DNA of 64,000 nt from Palsa-1150 sp036490515 (GCA_036490515.1 DASXDU010000019.1:1-64000), one strand, 5' to 3'; positions 36,008 through 44,799 are shown, counted from the stretch's first letter. Notes: a model not told the origin generated them from the sequence alone. Numbers and translations: made by a program.

Positions 36008-37524
36008 TTCGACACCGCCACGGTGAACCAGACCATCAGCCGGAATCGATTTCCGACGACGCCGTTGATGTCTTGCTCCCACTCGACGATCGCCTTCGTA
36101 CGGTCGGCGAAGCGGTACCCCAGGCCCGCCACGTAGTTGACGCTCGTGGCGCTGCGATCGGGCTCGAGCTTGTCGTCCCAGTTCCAGACGCCGGTGCGCA
36201 GGCTCGTGATGTAGCGGTTCTCGAAGACGTGCTGGGCGTAGACGTCCGCGCCGACGCGGTCTCCCTCGTCGCCGAAGCTGCCGCTGCCGCGCAGGGTGAC
36301 GAGGGTCGCGCCGCGCCGCCACCGGGCCGACAGGTTCCCGCCCTCGTCGAAGGGGTGGCCGTTCGAGGGGTACAGGTTCCCGGCGAAGTTGGGGTAGGGC
36401 GCGTACGCCGCGCCGCCGCCCGGGTTCATGTCGCTCGTCTGCACGTTGAAGACGCGCACGTGGGCGCCGCCTGCGACGGAGAGGTGATCGGTCGCGTTGA
36501 CGTTCGCGCGGAGGCCGACGTCGTTCATCGGCTCGCCGGCGAAGAAATTCCAGATGCTGTCCGCGTCGAACGTCGGGACGTAGTAGTCGTAGTCGGCGCT
36601 CAGCGTGACCTTCTTGCCGGCGTACGCGTCGACGGTCGCATAGATGTTGCTGACCTCCGTGTCGTAGACGTCGTAGACGATCCCGGCCTTCACGCCCCCC
36701 AGGTTCGGCGCGTTGGCGTCGACCGAGTAGCCGACCTTCTCCGACGAGATGCGCCCGCCCGTGTACTGCGCCGGCGCGTACGTCCCGCTCGCGAACTCCG
36801 TCAGGTTCGATGCGCCGGTGTCGTAGACGCGCCGATAGGTCAGGCGCCCGTGGAGCCACGTGACGCCGGTGGACTCGAGCGCGACGCCTACGGCGGGGGC
36901 GAGCGCGGCGGGCTGGAAGGCGGGGGCGGTGGACGGGTCGAAGCCACTGCGGTCCCCGCGCCAGACGCCGTCGGTCTCGTAGCGGCTCGTGCTGAGCGGC
37001 ATGCCGCCGCGCTGCTCGAACCCCCCGTAGACCTCCGCCTTCAAGAAGTACGGCGTTGTCGCGCTCACCTCGGCGCCATCGAACGACCACCACCCGAGGG
37101 CGTCGGTCACGTACTGCCGCCCGAGCTTGAAGCCCATCCACCCCTTGAAGAACCGACGGCCCTCGACGTACGCGTACATGAGGTCGACGAGCCCCTGCGA
37201 CACGCCGGGGACGAAGCTCCCGGCGTTGCTCGGCGTCACCTCGCCCGAGTTGACGCCGTAGTCGGCGTCGTACCGGACGCGCGCCCGGAACGAGAGCTCC
37301 GGCGCCATGACGTCGCCCTCGGCGCGGTCGACGAGGTCGTACGCGCTGACGCCGAGGGTCGTCGTGAGCCGCCGCCGCAGGAGGATGTTCTCGCCCGTCG
37401 GCGACCGGACGTCGTAGAACTGCGCCGCGACGTCGCCGGTGACCTCGGCGTCCATCGCGTGGGTCGCCGACGGAGCAGCCAGGACAGCCACTCCCAGGGC
37501 TGCGGCGACGAGGCGGGCGCGCAT
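36004..37524 (-). CDS. Outer-membrane beta-barrel, porin-cytochrome type
   Basis: The 506-residue protein has a signal peptide ending near THA. The rest is made of alternating aromatic/polar strands (for example YVEGRRFFKGWMGFKLGRQY and KVTLSADYDYYVP) up to the C-terminal RFRLMVWFTVAVSK. This is a large barrel of roughly 20 strands, by inspection. It is translationally coupled to the 13-haem cytochrome, as in MtrB/MtrA and OmbB/OmaB conduits. Sequence alone does not prove homology to those barrels. A YbjN-like gene is 7 bp upstream. Confidence 0.82.
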   Translation of the reverse strand: MRARLVAAALGVAVLAAPSATHAMDAEVTGDVAAQFYDVRSPTGENILLRRRLTTTLGVSAYDLVDRAEGDVMAPELSFRARVRYDADYGVNSGEVTPSNAGSFVPGVSQGLVDLMYAYVEGRRFFKGWMGFKLGRQYVTDALGWWSFDGAEVSATTPYFLKAEVYGGFEQRGGMPLSTSRYETDGVWRGDRSGFDPSTAPAFQPAALAPAVGVALESTGVTWLHGRLTYRRVYDTGASNLTEFASGTYAPAQYTGGRISSEKVGYSVDANAPNLGGVKAGIVYDVYDTEVSNIYATVDAYAGKKVTLSADYDYYVPTFDADSIWNFFAGEPMNDVGLRANVNATDHLSVAGGAHVRVFNVQTSDMNPGGGAAYAPYPNFAGNLYPSNGHPFDEGGNLSARWRRGATLVTLRGSGSFGDEGDRVGADVYAQHVFENRYITSLRTGVWNWDDKLEPDRSATSVNYVAGLGYRFADRTKAIVEWEQDINGVVGNRFRLMVWFTVAVSK

Positions 37525-37531
37525 CCGTTCC

Positions 37532-37975
37532 CTAGGCCTTCGAGGCGCCGAATTCCTTCTCGAGGCGATCGTCGAACGTGTCCGCTACGGCCGCCAGGTG
37601 CTTCACGGTCTGCTCGACCTCGGCGGCGCCGAGCCCCTCGACCGGGCGCTCGCTCACCGCGACGATGCGCTCGCCCACGATGCCGAACGCGGCGTTTGCC
37701 AGCCCCCCGGCGTTGAGCTCGAGCAGATGCCGGAAGAGGGCCCCGTGCCGGGCCTTGTCGGCGGGCAGGGTCACCACCGGCGAGGCGACGCGGAGGTACG
37801 TCTCGTCCTCGTCCTGGTGGTGGGTCACCGTCACGAGCACCGAGGCGCTCCCGCGCTTCAGCGTCCATGCCGCCTGCGCGTCGGTCGACGGGGCGCGGCA
37901 GCCGGCCGGGTCGAGCCCCAGCTTCTTGATCGTCTCTTCGACCAGCTTCTTCGCGTCCTCGAAGTCGGTGTCCAA
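37532..37975 (-). CDS. YbjN-like / secretion-chaperone-fold protein
   Basis: The 147-residue soluble acidic protein has the alternating pattern of YbjN and type III chaperone-like folds: helix MDTDFEDAKKLVEETIKKLG, strands including SASVLVTVTHHQDE and YLRVASPVVTLP, then HLLELNAGGLANAAFGIVGE. Such proteins bind partner proteins or modulate signalling. It is the first gene of the redox operon and is divergent from the kinase at 38171. The assignment is from pattern recognition only. Confidence 0.6.
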   Translation of the reverse strand: MDTDFEDAKKLVEETIKKLGLDPAGCRAPSTDAQAAWTLKRGSASVLVTVTHHQDEDETYLRVASPVVTLPADKARHGALFRHLLELNAGGLANAAFGIVGERIVAVSERPVEGLGAAEVEQTVKHLAAVADTFDDRLEKEFGASKA

Positions 37976-38170
37976 GGGGCTTCTCCCGGGGGGGGCGTGC
38001 GTCGGCGCGGCTTGCGCGACTGTCTACGGCCGAGCCGCGAGGATCGTTTCGGTCCCCGTTGCTTGTCAACGAATGCCTTGCGCCCGGCCCGTCTCCTTGA
38101 CCCATCGTCCGCCGGGATGGCACGTTAGGGACGGGGGGCCGCCCACGCGTCCCCCCGCCGCCCGCCCGCC

Positions 38171-39643
38171 ATGTCCGACAGCCAGCAACGCTATCGCGTC
38201 GTAGAGAAGCTCGAGTCCGGCGGCATGGCCGAGGTGTTCCGCGCCGAGAGCGAGGGCCTCCAGGGCTTCCGCAAGCAGGTCGCGATCAAGCGCGTCCTGC
38301 CGCACCTCTCGTCGAAGAAGAAGTTCATCTCGATGTTCCTCGACGAGGCGCGCCTCTCGGCGCAGCTCTCGCACTCGAACTGCGTGCAGGTCTTCGACAT
38401 CGGCGTCGGCGACAACGCGTTCTTCATCGTCATGGAGTTCGTCGACGGCGCGAACCTCAAGGCGATCATCGAGCACATCAAGAAGACCGGCCGCGACTTC
38501 CCCGTCGAGGCCGCGGTCTACATCGGCCTCGAGCTGTGCAAGGGCCTGGCCTACGCGCACGAGCTCACGGACAACAACGGGACGCCGCTGCACATCGTGC
38601 ACCGCGACATGTCCCCGCCGAACGTGCTCATCACGAAGAACGGCGAGATCAAGATCGTGGACTTTGGTCTCGCCAAGGCCAACAGCCAGCTCGAGAAGAG
38701 CGAGCCGGGCATCATCAAGGGCAAGTTCTCCTACCTCTCGCCCGAGGCGGCGATGGGGCAGGAGGTCGACGCACGGACGGACGTGTTCGCCGTGGGGATC
38801 ATCCTTTGGGAGCTGCTCGCCGGGCAACGCCTGTTCCTGGGGGACACCGACTTCCAGACGGTGAAGAAGGTGCAGGGCGCGGTGGTGCCGAACATCTCGG
38901 GCATCAACCGCAAGGTGCCGCAGGAGCTCGAGAAGATCATCGCGAAGGCGCTCGCACGCGATCCCCAGCAGCGCTACACGACGGCGCGCGACCTGGGCAT
39001 GGACCTCTCGAAGTTCATGTTCAAGTACGGCGTGCCGGTGAGCACCTTCGACGTATCGACGCTCGTGCAGGGCGCGATGAAGGAGCGGCAGCGCCACCGC
39101 CCGATGCAGGCGAGCATCATCGACAAGCTCATCGAAGAGGCGCTCTTCGAGTTCACCTCGCTGACCGACGACCAAGGCAAGGGGACCGGCGGGGCGAAGC
39201 CCATCGACTCGGGCGCGATGCGCGGGCCCGTGCTGGCCAAGCCGGCAGGCCAGGGTGGCCCGGGTTACGTGAACGTCGGATCGTGGATCGACGAGATCGT
39301 CGTCGGCTCGAAGCCGGACGACGACGCCCTGCGCGCGTCGCTTCCTCCCGGCCTCTCGGAGGGCAACCTCGCCGCCCTCGAAGAGGAACCGACCTCCTCG
39401 CCGGGCTCGGCACCCGACATGCGCGCAGCCATGGCTCCTCCGACGTCTCCGGCGCCGCTCGCGAGGGTACCCGCGCCCGTCCCGAGCCCGCGGCTGCCGC
39501 TCCCGCCGGCGCCCGTCTCGAGCCGCGCATCCCTCGAGCGCAAGTCCAACGCCGCCACGAAGGTAGGCGTGCTCGTGGCCCTCCTCGTCGTCATGGCCGC
39601 CGGCGCTGCGGCCTGGTTCACGCACCTCATTCCCCATCCGTGA
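38171..39643 (+). CDS. Membrane-anchored Ser/Thr protein kinase
   Basis: The 490-residue protein has a complete Hanks kinase domain: Gly-rich loop near 16-22 (LESGGMAEVF), Lys40, HRD at 144-146 with the catalytic-loop Asn151, and DFG at 164-166. A Pro/Ala linker is followed by a C-terminal transmembrane segment (VGVLVALLVVMAAGAAAW) with only a few residues outside. The TGA overlaps the start of the SUMF1 lipoprotein gene (GTGA), so kinase and lipoprotein are coupled. It probably senses or controls an envelope process. Confidence 0.94.
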   Translation: MSDSQQRYRVVEKLESGGMAEVFRAESEGLQGFRKQVAIKRVLPHLSSKKKFISMFLDEARLSAQLSHSNCVQVFDIGVGDNAFFIVMEFVDGANLKAIIEHIKKTGRDFPVEAAVYIGLELCKGLAYAHELTDNNGTPLHIVHRDMSPPNVLITKNGEIKIVDFGLAKANSQLEKSEPGIIKGKFSYLSPEAAMGQEVDARTDVFAVGIILWELLAGQRLFLGDTDFQTVKKVQGAVVPNISGINRKVPQELEKIIAKALARDPQQRYTTARDLGMDLSKFMFKYGVPVSTFDVSTLVQGAMKERQRHRPMQASIIDKLIEEALFEFTSLTDDQGKGTGGAKPIDSGAMRGPVLAKPAGQGGPGYVNVGSWIDEIVVGSKPDDDALRASLPPGLSEGNLAALEEEPTSSPGSAPDMRAAMAPPTSPAPLARVPAPVPSPRLPLPPAPVSSRASLERKSNAATKVGVLVALLVVMAAGAAAWFTHLIPHP

Positions 39644-40431
39644 GGCGCACCCCGTTCGCACCGGGGGGGGCGCCGCTCGTGCTGGTGCTCCTCGTCGCGT
39701 GCGGCGCGGAAGAGGCCCCTCCCGTTCGCCACCCCCACCGCCCGGTCCGCGAGCATGCACCGTCGGCGGCGCACGAGGGGCCCTGCCCCGAGGAGATGGC
39801 CTTCGTGCAGGACCGCGTCTGCGTCGACAGATGGGAGGCCTCGCTCGTCGAGCTGACCGCCGAGGGCGAGCGCCCGTTCTCGCCGTACCAGTCGCCGGAC
39901 GGCGCGACGGCGACGGTGCGCGCGGTCTCGATCCCGGGAGTGGTCCCGCAGGGATACATCTCGCGAGACGCCGCGGATGCCGCGTGCAAGGCCTCCGAGA
40001 AGCGCCTCTGCGAGGAGAACGAGTGGATCGCCGCTTGCGAGGGGGACCCGCCGCAGACGTTCCCGTACGGATCCACGCGCGAGAAGGGCGCGTGCAACGA
40101 CTCCGGGATCTCGCCGCTTCACGTCTACTACCCCGAGGCGCCCGAGACGTACCGCGCCGGGCCGATGAACGATCCACGCCTGAACCAGACGCCGAACACG
40201 CTCGCGAAGACCGGCGAGTTCACCCGATGCACGAACGGCTACGGCGTCTTCGACATGGTCGGCAACCTGCACGAATGGGTGATGACGACCGGCCGCCCGA
40301 CCTTCCGTGGCGGCTACTACCAGGACACGCACATCAACGGCGACGGCTGCGCGTACCACACGACTGCGCACGCGTCTGGCTACCACGACTACTCGACGGG
40401 CTTTCGCTGCTGCGCTGACCCGCGCAGGTGA
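39640..40431 (+). CDS. SUMF1/FGE-type domain lipoprotein
   Basis: The start is GTG overlapping the kinase stop. A signal with lipobox LLVAC is followed by about 230 residues of the formylglycine-generating-enzyme/SUMF1 fold: CVDRWEAS, KRLCEENEWIAAC, GNLHEWVMT and GYHDYSTGFRCC. The fold is common in myxobacteria, often without sulfatases; the copper-binding active cysteines of true FGE are not certain here. No sulfatase is nearby, so a binding or nonhaem-iron role is as likely. Confidence 0.88.
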   Translation: MRRTPFAPGGAPLVLVLLVACGAEEAPPVRHPHRPVREHAPSAAHEGPCPEEMAFVQDRVCVDRWEASLVELTAEGERPFSPYQSPDGATATVRAVSIPGVVPQGYISRDAADAACKASEKRLCEENEWIAACEGDPPQTFPYGSTREKGACNDSGISPLHVYYPEAPETYRAGPMNDPRLNQTPNTLAKTGEFTRCTNGYGVFDMVGNLHEWVMTTGRPTFRGGYYQDTHINGDGCAYHTTAHASGYHDYSTGFRCCADPRR

Positions 40432-40432
40432 C

Positions 40433-40454
40433 CCCGCGCCGCATGCGGCGCGGG
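40433..40454. terminator. Bidirectional terminator-like perfect 22-bp palindrome
   Basis: The arm CCCGCGCCGCA is followed at once by its exact reverse complement. It starts one base after the TGA of the SUMF1 lipoprotein and ends 19 bp before the stop of a convergent gene. There is no U-tract, which is usual in such GC-rich genomes. Confidence 0.65.
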
Positions 40455-40473
40455 AGCAGCGCGGAGCGAGAGC

Positions 40474-40794
40474 TCACCCGCCGGGTCGGGCGTCCTGGGG
40501 CATGACGCTCGCGTCGAGATCGGGGCAACCGGTCGAGTCCCACGTCCACGTGAACTCCGTCACGTTCGTGCACTCGTCCGGCGTGGCCGCGCAAAGGCCG
40601 CCGGTCGCATTGAAGCACCAGCCGCATCCGCTCACGGGCGTGCACGCGCCGCAGGTGGTGAACTGGTTGCACGTGTCGCCCGAGGAGTAGTCGCCACCCG
40701 TGCCGCTGCTGTCGTCACCGCACGCGGCGAACGCAATGGCGAGGGAGGAAGCCAGCACGGCGGTTCCGAGCAAGCGCATCGCAGAGCGCATCAT
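40474..40794 (-). CDS. Small lipoprotein with plexin-repeat-like cysteine module
   Basis: The 106-residue protein has a signal peptide with lipobox AFAAC. Its mature part contains CNQFTTCGACTPVSGCGWC and further cysteines, matching the spacing of PSI (plexin/semaphorin/integrin) modules that bacteria such as myxobacteria use in surface proteins. It is likely disulfide-bonded and on the cell surface. It stands between convergent and co-directional neighbours without overlap. Confidence 0.82.
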   Translation of the reverse strand: MMRSAMRLLGTAVLASSLAIAFAACGDDSSGTGGDYSSGDTCNQFTTCGACTPVSGCGWCFNATGGLCAATPDECTNVTEFTWTWDSTGCPDLDASVMPQDARPGG

Positions 40795-40843
40795 GGCTCC
40801 CTCACTCTAGAAGGCCCCGCGGCCGCACGCAAAATGCGGCCCC

Positions 40844-41602
40844 TCAGTCGCAGAAAAGCTCGCTCCCGTCGAGGCGGCAGTCGCTCCGGCGGCACTCGCG
40901 CTTCTTCACGTACTTCGCACCCTGGCAGACGAGCTCCGCCTTGCGATCGCCCGAGCAGGCGATGCGCTTCGGCTGGTCGCACGCGTCGCCTTCTTCGGCG
41001 AGGGAGTCGTCACAGTCGACCTTGTGCGTGTCCCTGTCGATGCGGCACCCCTGCGGCCCGCGGCACGACGAAGACGCAGTGAGCGTGGTCCCGTCGCAGG
41101 CGAGGATGGCCTTCCCGTCGGCGGCGCACGCGAAGGTCCCCGCCTGCCCGCACGGATCGCCCGGCGCGCCGAGCGTGGTGTCGCACTTCACGCTGCGGGC
41201 GCCCTCGAGCGCGCATCCCTCCGGCCCCCGGCACGCCCGCCAGAGCGCGAACGTGCCTTCCTTGCACACGACCGCGCGGGACTTGTCCGCGGTGCACGCG
41301 TAGTCGAGCGGCGGATCGCGTGGACACGCGTCGCCCTCGGCAGCGACCGTGTCGTCGCAGTCGTCAGCCTCCCCCCTGCGCGCGCAGCCCCGTGCCCCCT
41401 TGCAGGGCACGTCGATCCACTCGGTCTTCGGCGACTGCGCCCCCTCGGGGCCGCGGGACGGCTCGCACAGGAGCGCTCGGCCCGCCCCTGCACACACGAG
41501 CTGGTCGATCACGCGGCACGGCCGCCCTGCGGTGGGCTTGTCACGGCAGGCGGCGACCGCGAGGGCCGCCGCCGCCATCACGACGACCGGGCGGGCCGTC
41601 AA
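40844..41602 (-). CDS. Cysteine-rich repeat lipoprotein, paralogue 2
   Basis: The start is TTG at 41602, overlapping the upstream stop (TTGA); it yields a short basic signal and lipobox AVAAC. The 252-residue protein has about four units of 45-55 residues of the form GDxC..YAC..DxxxxVxCxxGxF..CRGPxGC...CDD. The upstream neighbour has the same units, so the pair arose by tandem duplication. Probably an envelope or surface protein; function unknown. Confidence 0.82.
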   Translation of the reverse strand: MTARPVVVMAAAALAVAACRDKPTAGRPCRVIDQLVCAGAGRALLCEPSRGPEGAQSPKTEWIDVPCKGARGCARRGEADDCDDTVAAEGDACPRDPPLDYACTADKSRAVVCKEGTFALWRACRGPEGCALEGARSVKCDTTLGAPGDPCGQAGTFACAADGKAILACDGTTLTASSSCRGPQGCRIDRDTHKVDCDDSLAEEGDACDQPKRIACSGDRKAELVCQGAKYVKKRECRRSDCRLDGSELFCD

Positions 41603-42351
41603 TCGCAGTACACCTCGTTGCTCTTCACCTTGCAGCCGCCGTGCTTGCAGTCGCGCTGCTTGATCCACGTGAACTGGGGCGAACACTTGAGCTCCTGCGT
41701 CGCGTCCTCGCTGCACGAGTGGTTGTCGACCGGACGGCACTTGTCGCCGATGCGCGCCATCGCCATGTCGCAGTGGACGACCTCGTTCTCGACCCAGCAC
41801 CCCTTCGGGCCGCGGCACGTGTTCGACGGCTGGAACTTGCTCGTCGTCGCGTCGCACATGGTCTCGACCTGCTTGTTCGTGCTGCACGCGTAGTTCGCGT
41901 CACCAGGGTCGACTACGCAGACGTCGCCCACGTCGGCGAGGCTGTCGTCGCAGTTGATCATGTCGCCCGTGACGGTGCACTTCTTCGGGCCCTTGCACGT
42001 GCGTATTGCCGTGAAGACGCCGTTCTTGCAGATGAACTCCTTCCCGTGATCGACGCTGCATGCGTAGTTGTCGTTCAGCGTCATCATGCAGGCGTCACCC
42101 TCGTTTGCCAGATCGTCGTCGCACTGCGAGCCTGCGCCCACGCCGCGACAGCCGCGCGGACCGCGGCACGACAAGCTCACGTACTTCCCGTTCTGGCAGA
42201 GCATGGCCGACGAGGTGTCGGTGCACTGGAAACGGCCGTTCGTGACGCACGGAGCGCCGGGAGTCGGCTTCAACCCCTTGCACTGGGACAGGATGATGAC
42301 GAGACCGACGCAAAACACTGCCGACGCGAGACGTTGCCACACGCGTGCCAT
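41599..42351 (-). CDS. Cysteine-rich repeat lipoprotein, paralogue 1
   Basis: The ATG follows GGAGGGTCC. The 250-residue protein has lipobox ILSQC and four to five units with CRGPRGC, CKGPKKC, CRGPKGC and CKHGGC cores, each ending in a CDD-like turn (last CD). It is coupled to paralogue 2 (40844-41602) by TTGA. The cysteines suggest stacked disulfide modules exported outside the cytoplasm. No catalytic motif was seen. Confidence 0.85.
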   Translation of the reverse strand: MARVWQRLASAVFCVGLVIILSQCKGLKPTPGAPCVTNGRFQCTDTSSAMLCQNGKYVSLSCRGPRGCRGVGAGSQCDDDLANEGDACMMTLNDNYACSVDHGKEFICKNGVFTAIRTCKGPKKCTVTGDMINCDDSLADVGDVCVVDPGDANYACSTNKQVETMCDATTSKFQPSNTCRGPKGCWVENEVVHCDMAMARIGDKCRPVDNHSCSEDATQELKCSPQFTWIKQRDCKHGGCKVKSNEVYCD

Positions 42352-42446
42352 GGACCCTCCTTCACACGTAACCTGCGCGGAGGCCGATGAGACCCGGTTT
42401 CCCCTGCCAGGTCAAAGCCCATGGATGTGATACCGATGGGTGACAC

Positions 42447-42833
42447 ATGGCGAGCAAGGGCCGTCCCTACCGGACGCTCCGCGTGCATGGCTACGAAGTG
42501 CTGGTTGGGCGCGGCGACGAGGACAACGACCACCTGACGTTCGACGTCGCCGAGCCGCACGATCTCTGGCTGCACGTCGCGGGAGGGACCCCGGGTAGCC
42601 ACGTGGTCGTGCGGAACCCCGCGAAGGGCGAGGTGCCGCACGAGGTCGTGGAGGCCGCCGCCGCGGCGGCCGCCTGGTATTCCAAATCGCGTGGCTCTGC
42701 CAGGGTGGACGTCCACTGGTGCCGCGCCTCCGACGTGTCCAAGCCCCGGGGAGCGCCCCCCGGGCTCGTGGAGCTCGCCCGGTGGAAGAGCGTGAAGGTG
42801 AAGCCCGGGGTGCCCGGCGACGGCGAGGCTTGA
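42447..42833 (+). CDS. Stand-alone NFACT-R (DUF814) domain protein
   Basis: The 128-residue protein is only the RNA-binding NFACT-R domain: YEVLVGRGDEDNDHLTF, then DLWLHVAGGTPGSHVVV. In RqcH/Rqc2/NEMF this domain is part of a larger protein binding stalled large ribosomal subunits with tRNA; here the NFACT-N and coiled-coil parts are absent. Solo forms exist in bacteria. A role in ribosome or RNA quality control is inferred. It converges on a small gene with only 9 bp between stops. Confidence 0.9.
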   Translation: MASKGRPYRTLRVHGYEVLVGRGDEDNDHLTFDVAEPHDLWLHVAGGTPGSHVVVRNPAKGEVPHEVVEAAAAAAAWYSKSRGSARVDVHWCRASDVSKPRGAPPGLVELARWKSVKVKPGVPGDGEA

Positions 42834-42842
42834 GGCAGACGG

Positions 42843-43094
42843 TCACGCGTGACGCGGCGGGTGAGATCCCGCGGAGCGCAGCAGGAGGGTCACGGCCGTG
42901 TGGATGTCGAGGACACGGCACATGACGCTGTCCCGCTGCGGGTCCGTCGGCGGATGCGACCCCCAGCGACTCACCTCGTCGCTGCATGCACTCAGCCGGC
43001 GCGCCAACGGCTCGGCTACCTCCGGCGAGAGCGCCGCCAGGTGACGACGGATGACGTCGATTGCATCGCGCACTACGGCGAGCGAGCGGCTCAT
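42843..43094 (-). CDS. Small unknown protein, 83 aa
   Basis: The ATG at 43094 is preceded by GGAAGGAGC, a strong site that fixes the start within a longer open frame. The product (MSRSLAVVRDAIDVIRRHLA ... SCSDEV-like middle) is helical, with two Cys and no signal peptide. No known family is recognised. Its neighbours are oriented away or toward it, so it is probably a single-gene unit. Confidence 0.6.
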   Translation of the reverse strand: MSRSLAVVRDAIDVIRRHLAALSPEVAEPLARRLSACSDEVSRWGSHPPTDPQRDSVMCRVLDIHTAVTLLLRSAGSHPPRHA

Positions 43095-43310
43095 GGTGCT
43101 CCTTCCGGCCTCGCAACGTGCGGGCCTCGTACTCCTCAATGACAGTCGGGACCCCCGTTCCGTCCCCCGTTCGTAGGACGCAAACGGCGTCCCGTCGGGA
43201 ACACCGTGGACGCGCGACGGTCCACGGACGCGGATGTGGCGCCTCCATCGCGAGCTCCGCCGGCATGTCGTCATGGACGAGGCGAACGACTCGGGGCAAC
43301 GTGGAGGCCC

Positions 43311-44780
43311 GTGCATCGTCTCGTGCGCCCTGCCGCAGTCCTCGCGCTCGCCGGGCTCTCTGCGGGCGGCGCGCTCCGATGCTCGAAGCACGGCGCTGCG
43401 ACCTCGTCCCCGCCGCCCGCTGCCGGGCCGGTGCTCCCGGTCGGGCCCATCGGCCACCAGGGCCGCTGGCTCATCGACGCCGAGGGCCGCGTCGTGCTCC
43501 TCCACGGCGTGAACGTCGTCAACAAGGCTCCGCCGTACACGCCCGCCGCCGAGGCCTTCTCCGACGAACACGCGGCGTGGCTCGCCGCCAACGGGTTTCT
43601 CCTCGTGCGCGTCGGTGTCCTCGCGACCGGCCTCCTGCCTGCGCCCGGGGCGGTCGACGCGGGCTACGTGCAGCAGATCGTCGCGACCGTCTCGATGCTC
43701 GCCTCGCACGGCATCTTCTCGCTCATCGATCTGCACCAGGACGGCTGGGGGCCCGTCACGGGCTCGGACGGCTTCCCCGCCTGGATGACGCTCACGGGCG
43801 ATGCAGGCAACGACACGGAGGCAGGCTTCCCCTTCTACTACCAGGACAACCCGGCGCTCCAGCAGGCGTTCCAGAGCTTCTGGGGCGACGCCACGGGGCC
43901 CGGCGACGCCGGGCTTCAAAGCGACTACGCGTCGATGTTCGGAGCGCTCGCCGCGGCGCTCGCGAGCCAGCCGTATGTCCTCGGCTACGACCTCTTCAAC
44001 GAGCCATGGCCCGGCACGACGTGGAGCGCCTGCCTGAACGACCCCGACGGCTGTCCCGCGCTCGACCAGTCCGAGCTCGGGCCCGCCTACGCCAAGGCCG
44101 TCGCGGCCATCCGTGCGGCGGGCGACCAGCACCTCGTGCTGGGCGAGCCGTTCGTTCTCTTCAACTACGGCACCTCGACGACGAGCCTTCCGCTGCCCGG
44201 CGGCGATCCCGGCGCCGGCATGAGCTTCCACGTCTACCCGCTGTCTCCCAACCAGGCTCCCGACGTCATCGCGAACGCCGTCGCATGGTCGGCCGACGCC
44301 GGAGGCGCGATCCTGAACACCGAGTGGGGCGCCTCGACGAGCCCCCTCACTCTCGGCCCCGAATCGAAGGCGCTCGACGAGGCGTTCGTGCCATGGATCT
44401 TCTGGTCATTCTGTTGCGAGCTCGTGGACGCGTTCGACGCCGGTCCCGATGCGGGCGTCGTCGCGAGCACCGCGGACGTCCTCGTCCACGCATTCCCCCT
44501 CGCCGTTGCCGGGACGCCGCAATCCCTCAGCCTCGACACGACCGCCGAGACGCTCTCGTTTGCGTGGAGCACGTCCCCGGTGAGCGGCGCAGCATCCTTC
44601 CCCGCCGGAACGCCGACGGCCATCGAGGTGCCCGCGCGCGCCTATCCACAGGGTTACGAGGCGACCGTCACGGGCGGGTGGGTGACGTCGGCGCCGTGCG
44701 CCTCGCTGCTCACGGTCGAGGCGATGCCCGGAACGGAGACCGTCACGGTCGACGTCGCGCCGGGCGGGACGTGCCCATAG
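43311..44780 (+). CDS. Secreted GH5 glycoside hydrolase, endoglycoceramidase-like
   Basis: GTG at 43311 follows GTGGAGG and gives a hydrophobic signal (AAVLALAGLSAGGAL). The 489-residue protein has LLHGVNVVNKAPPY, LIDLHQDGW, the acid/base Glu in YDLFNEPWPG and the nucleophile Glu in LNTEWGAS. The C-terminal beta domain is typical of endoglycoceramidase-type GH5. Those enzymes cut the oligosaccharide from ceramide glycolipids; related ones act on other beta-glucosides. Either way it should work outside the cell. The cysteine after the signal follows Arg, so it is not a good lipobox. Confidence 0.88.
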   Translation: MHRLVRPAAVLALAGLSAGGALRCSKHGAATSSPPPAAGPVLPVGPIGHQGRWLIDAEGRVVLLHGVNVVNKAPPYTPAAEAFSDEHAAWLAANGFLLVRVGVLATGLLPAPGAVDAGYVQQIVATVSMLASHGIFSLIDLHQDGWGPVTGSDGFPAWMTLTGDAGNDTEAGFPFYYQDNPALQQAFQSFWGDATGPGDAGLQSDYASMFGALAAALASQPYVLGYDLFNEPWPGTTWSACLNDPDGCPALDQSELGPAYAKAVAAIRAAGDQHLVLGEPFVLFNYGTSTTSLPLPGGDPGAGMSFHVYPLSPNQAPDVIANAVAWSADAGGAILNTEWGASTSPLTLGPESKALDEAFVPWIFWSFCCELVDAFDAGPDAGVVASTADVLVHAFPLAVAGTPQSLSLDTTAETLSFAWSTSPVSGAASFPAGTPTAIEVPARAYPQGYEATVTGGWVTSAPCASLLTVEAMPGTETVTVDVAPGGTCP

Positions 44781-44799
44781 ACGTCGCCCCACCGAGTCG

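Noticed and set aside
38120..38170. Sigma-54 promoter at TGGCAC upstream of the kinase
   Set aside because: The -24-like half is present but no GC/TTGC -12 element at the right distance.
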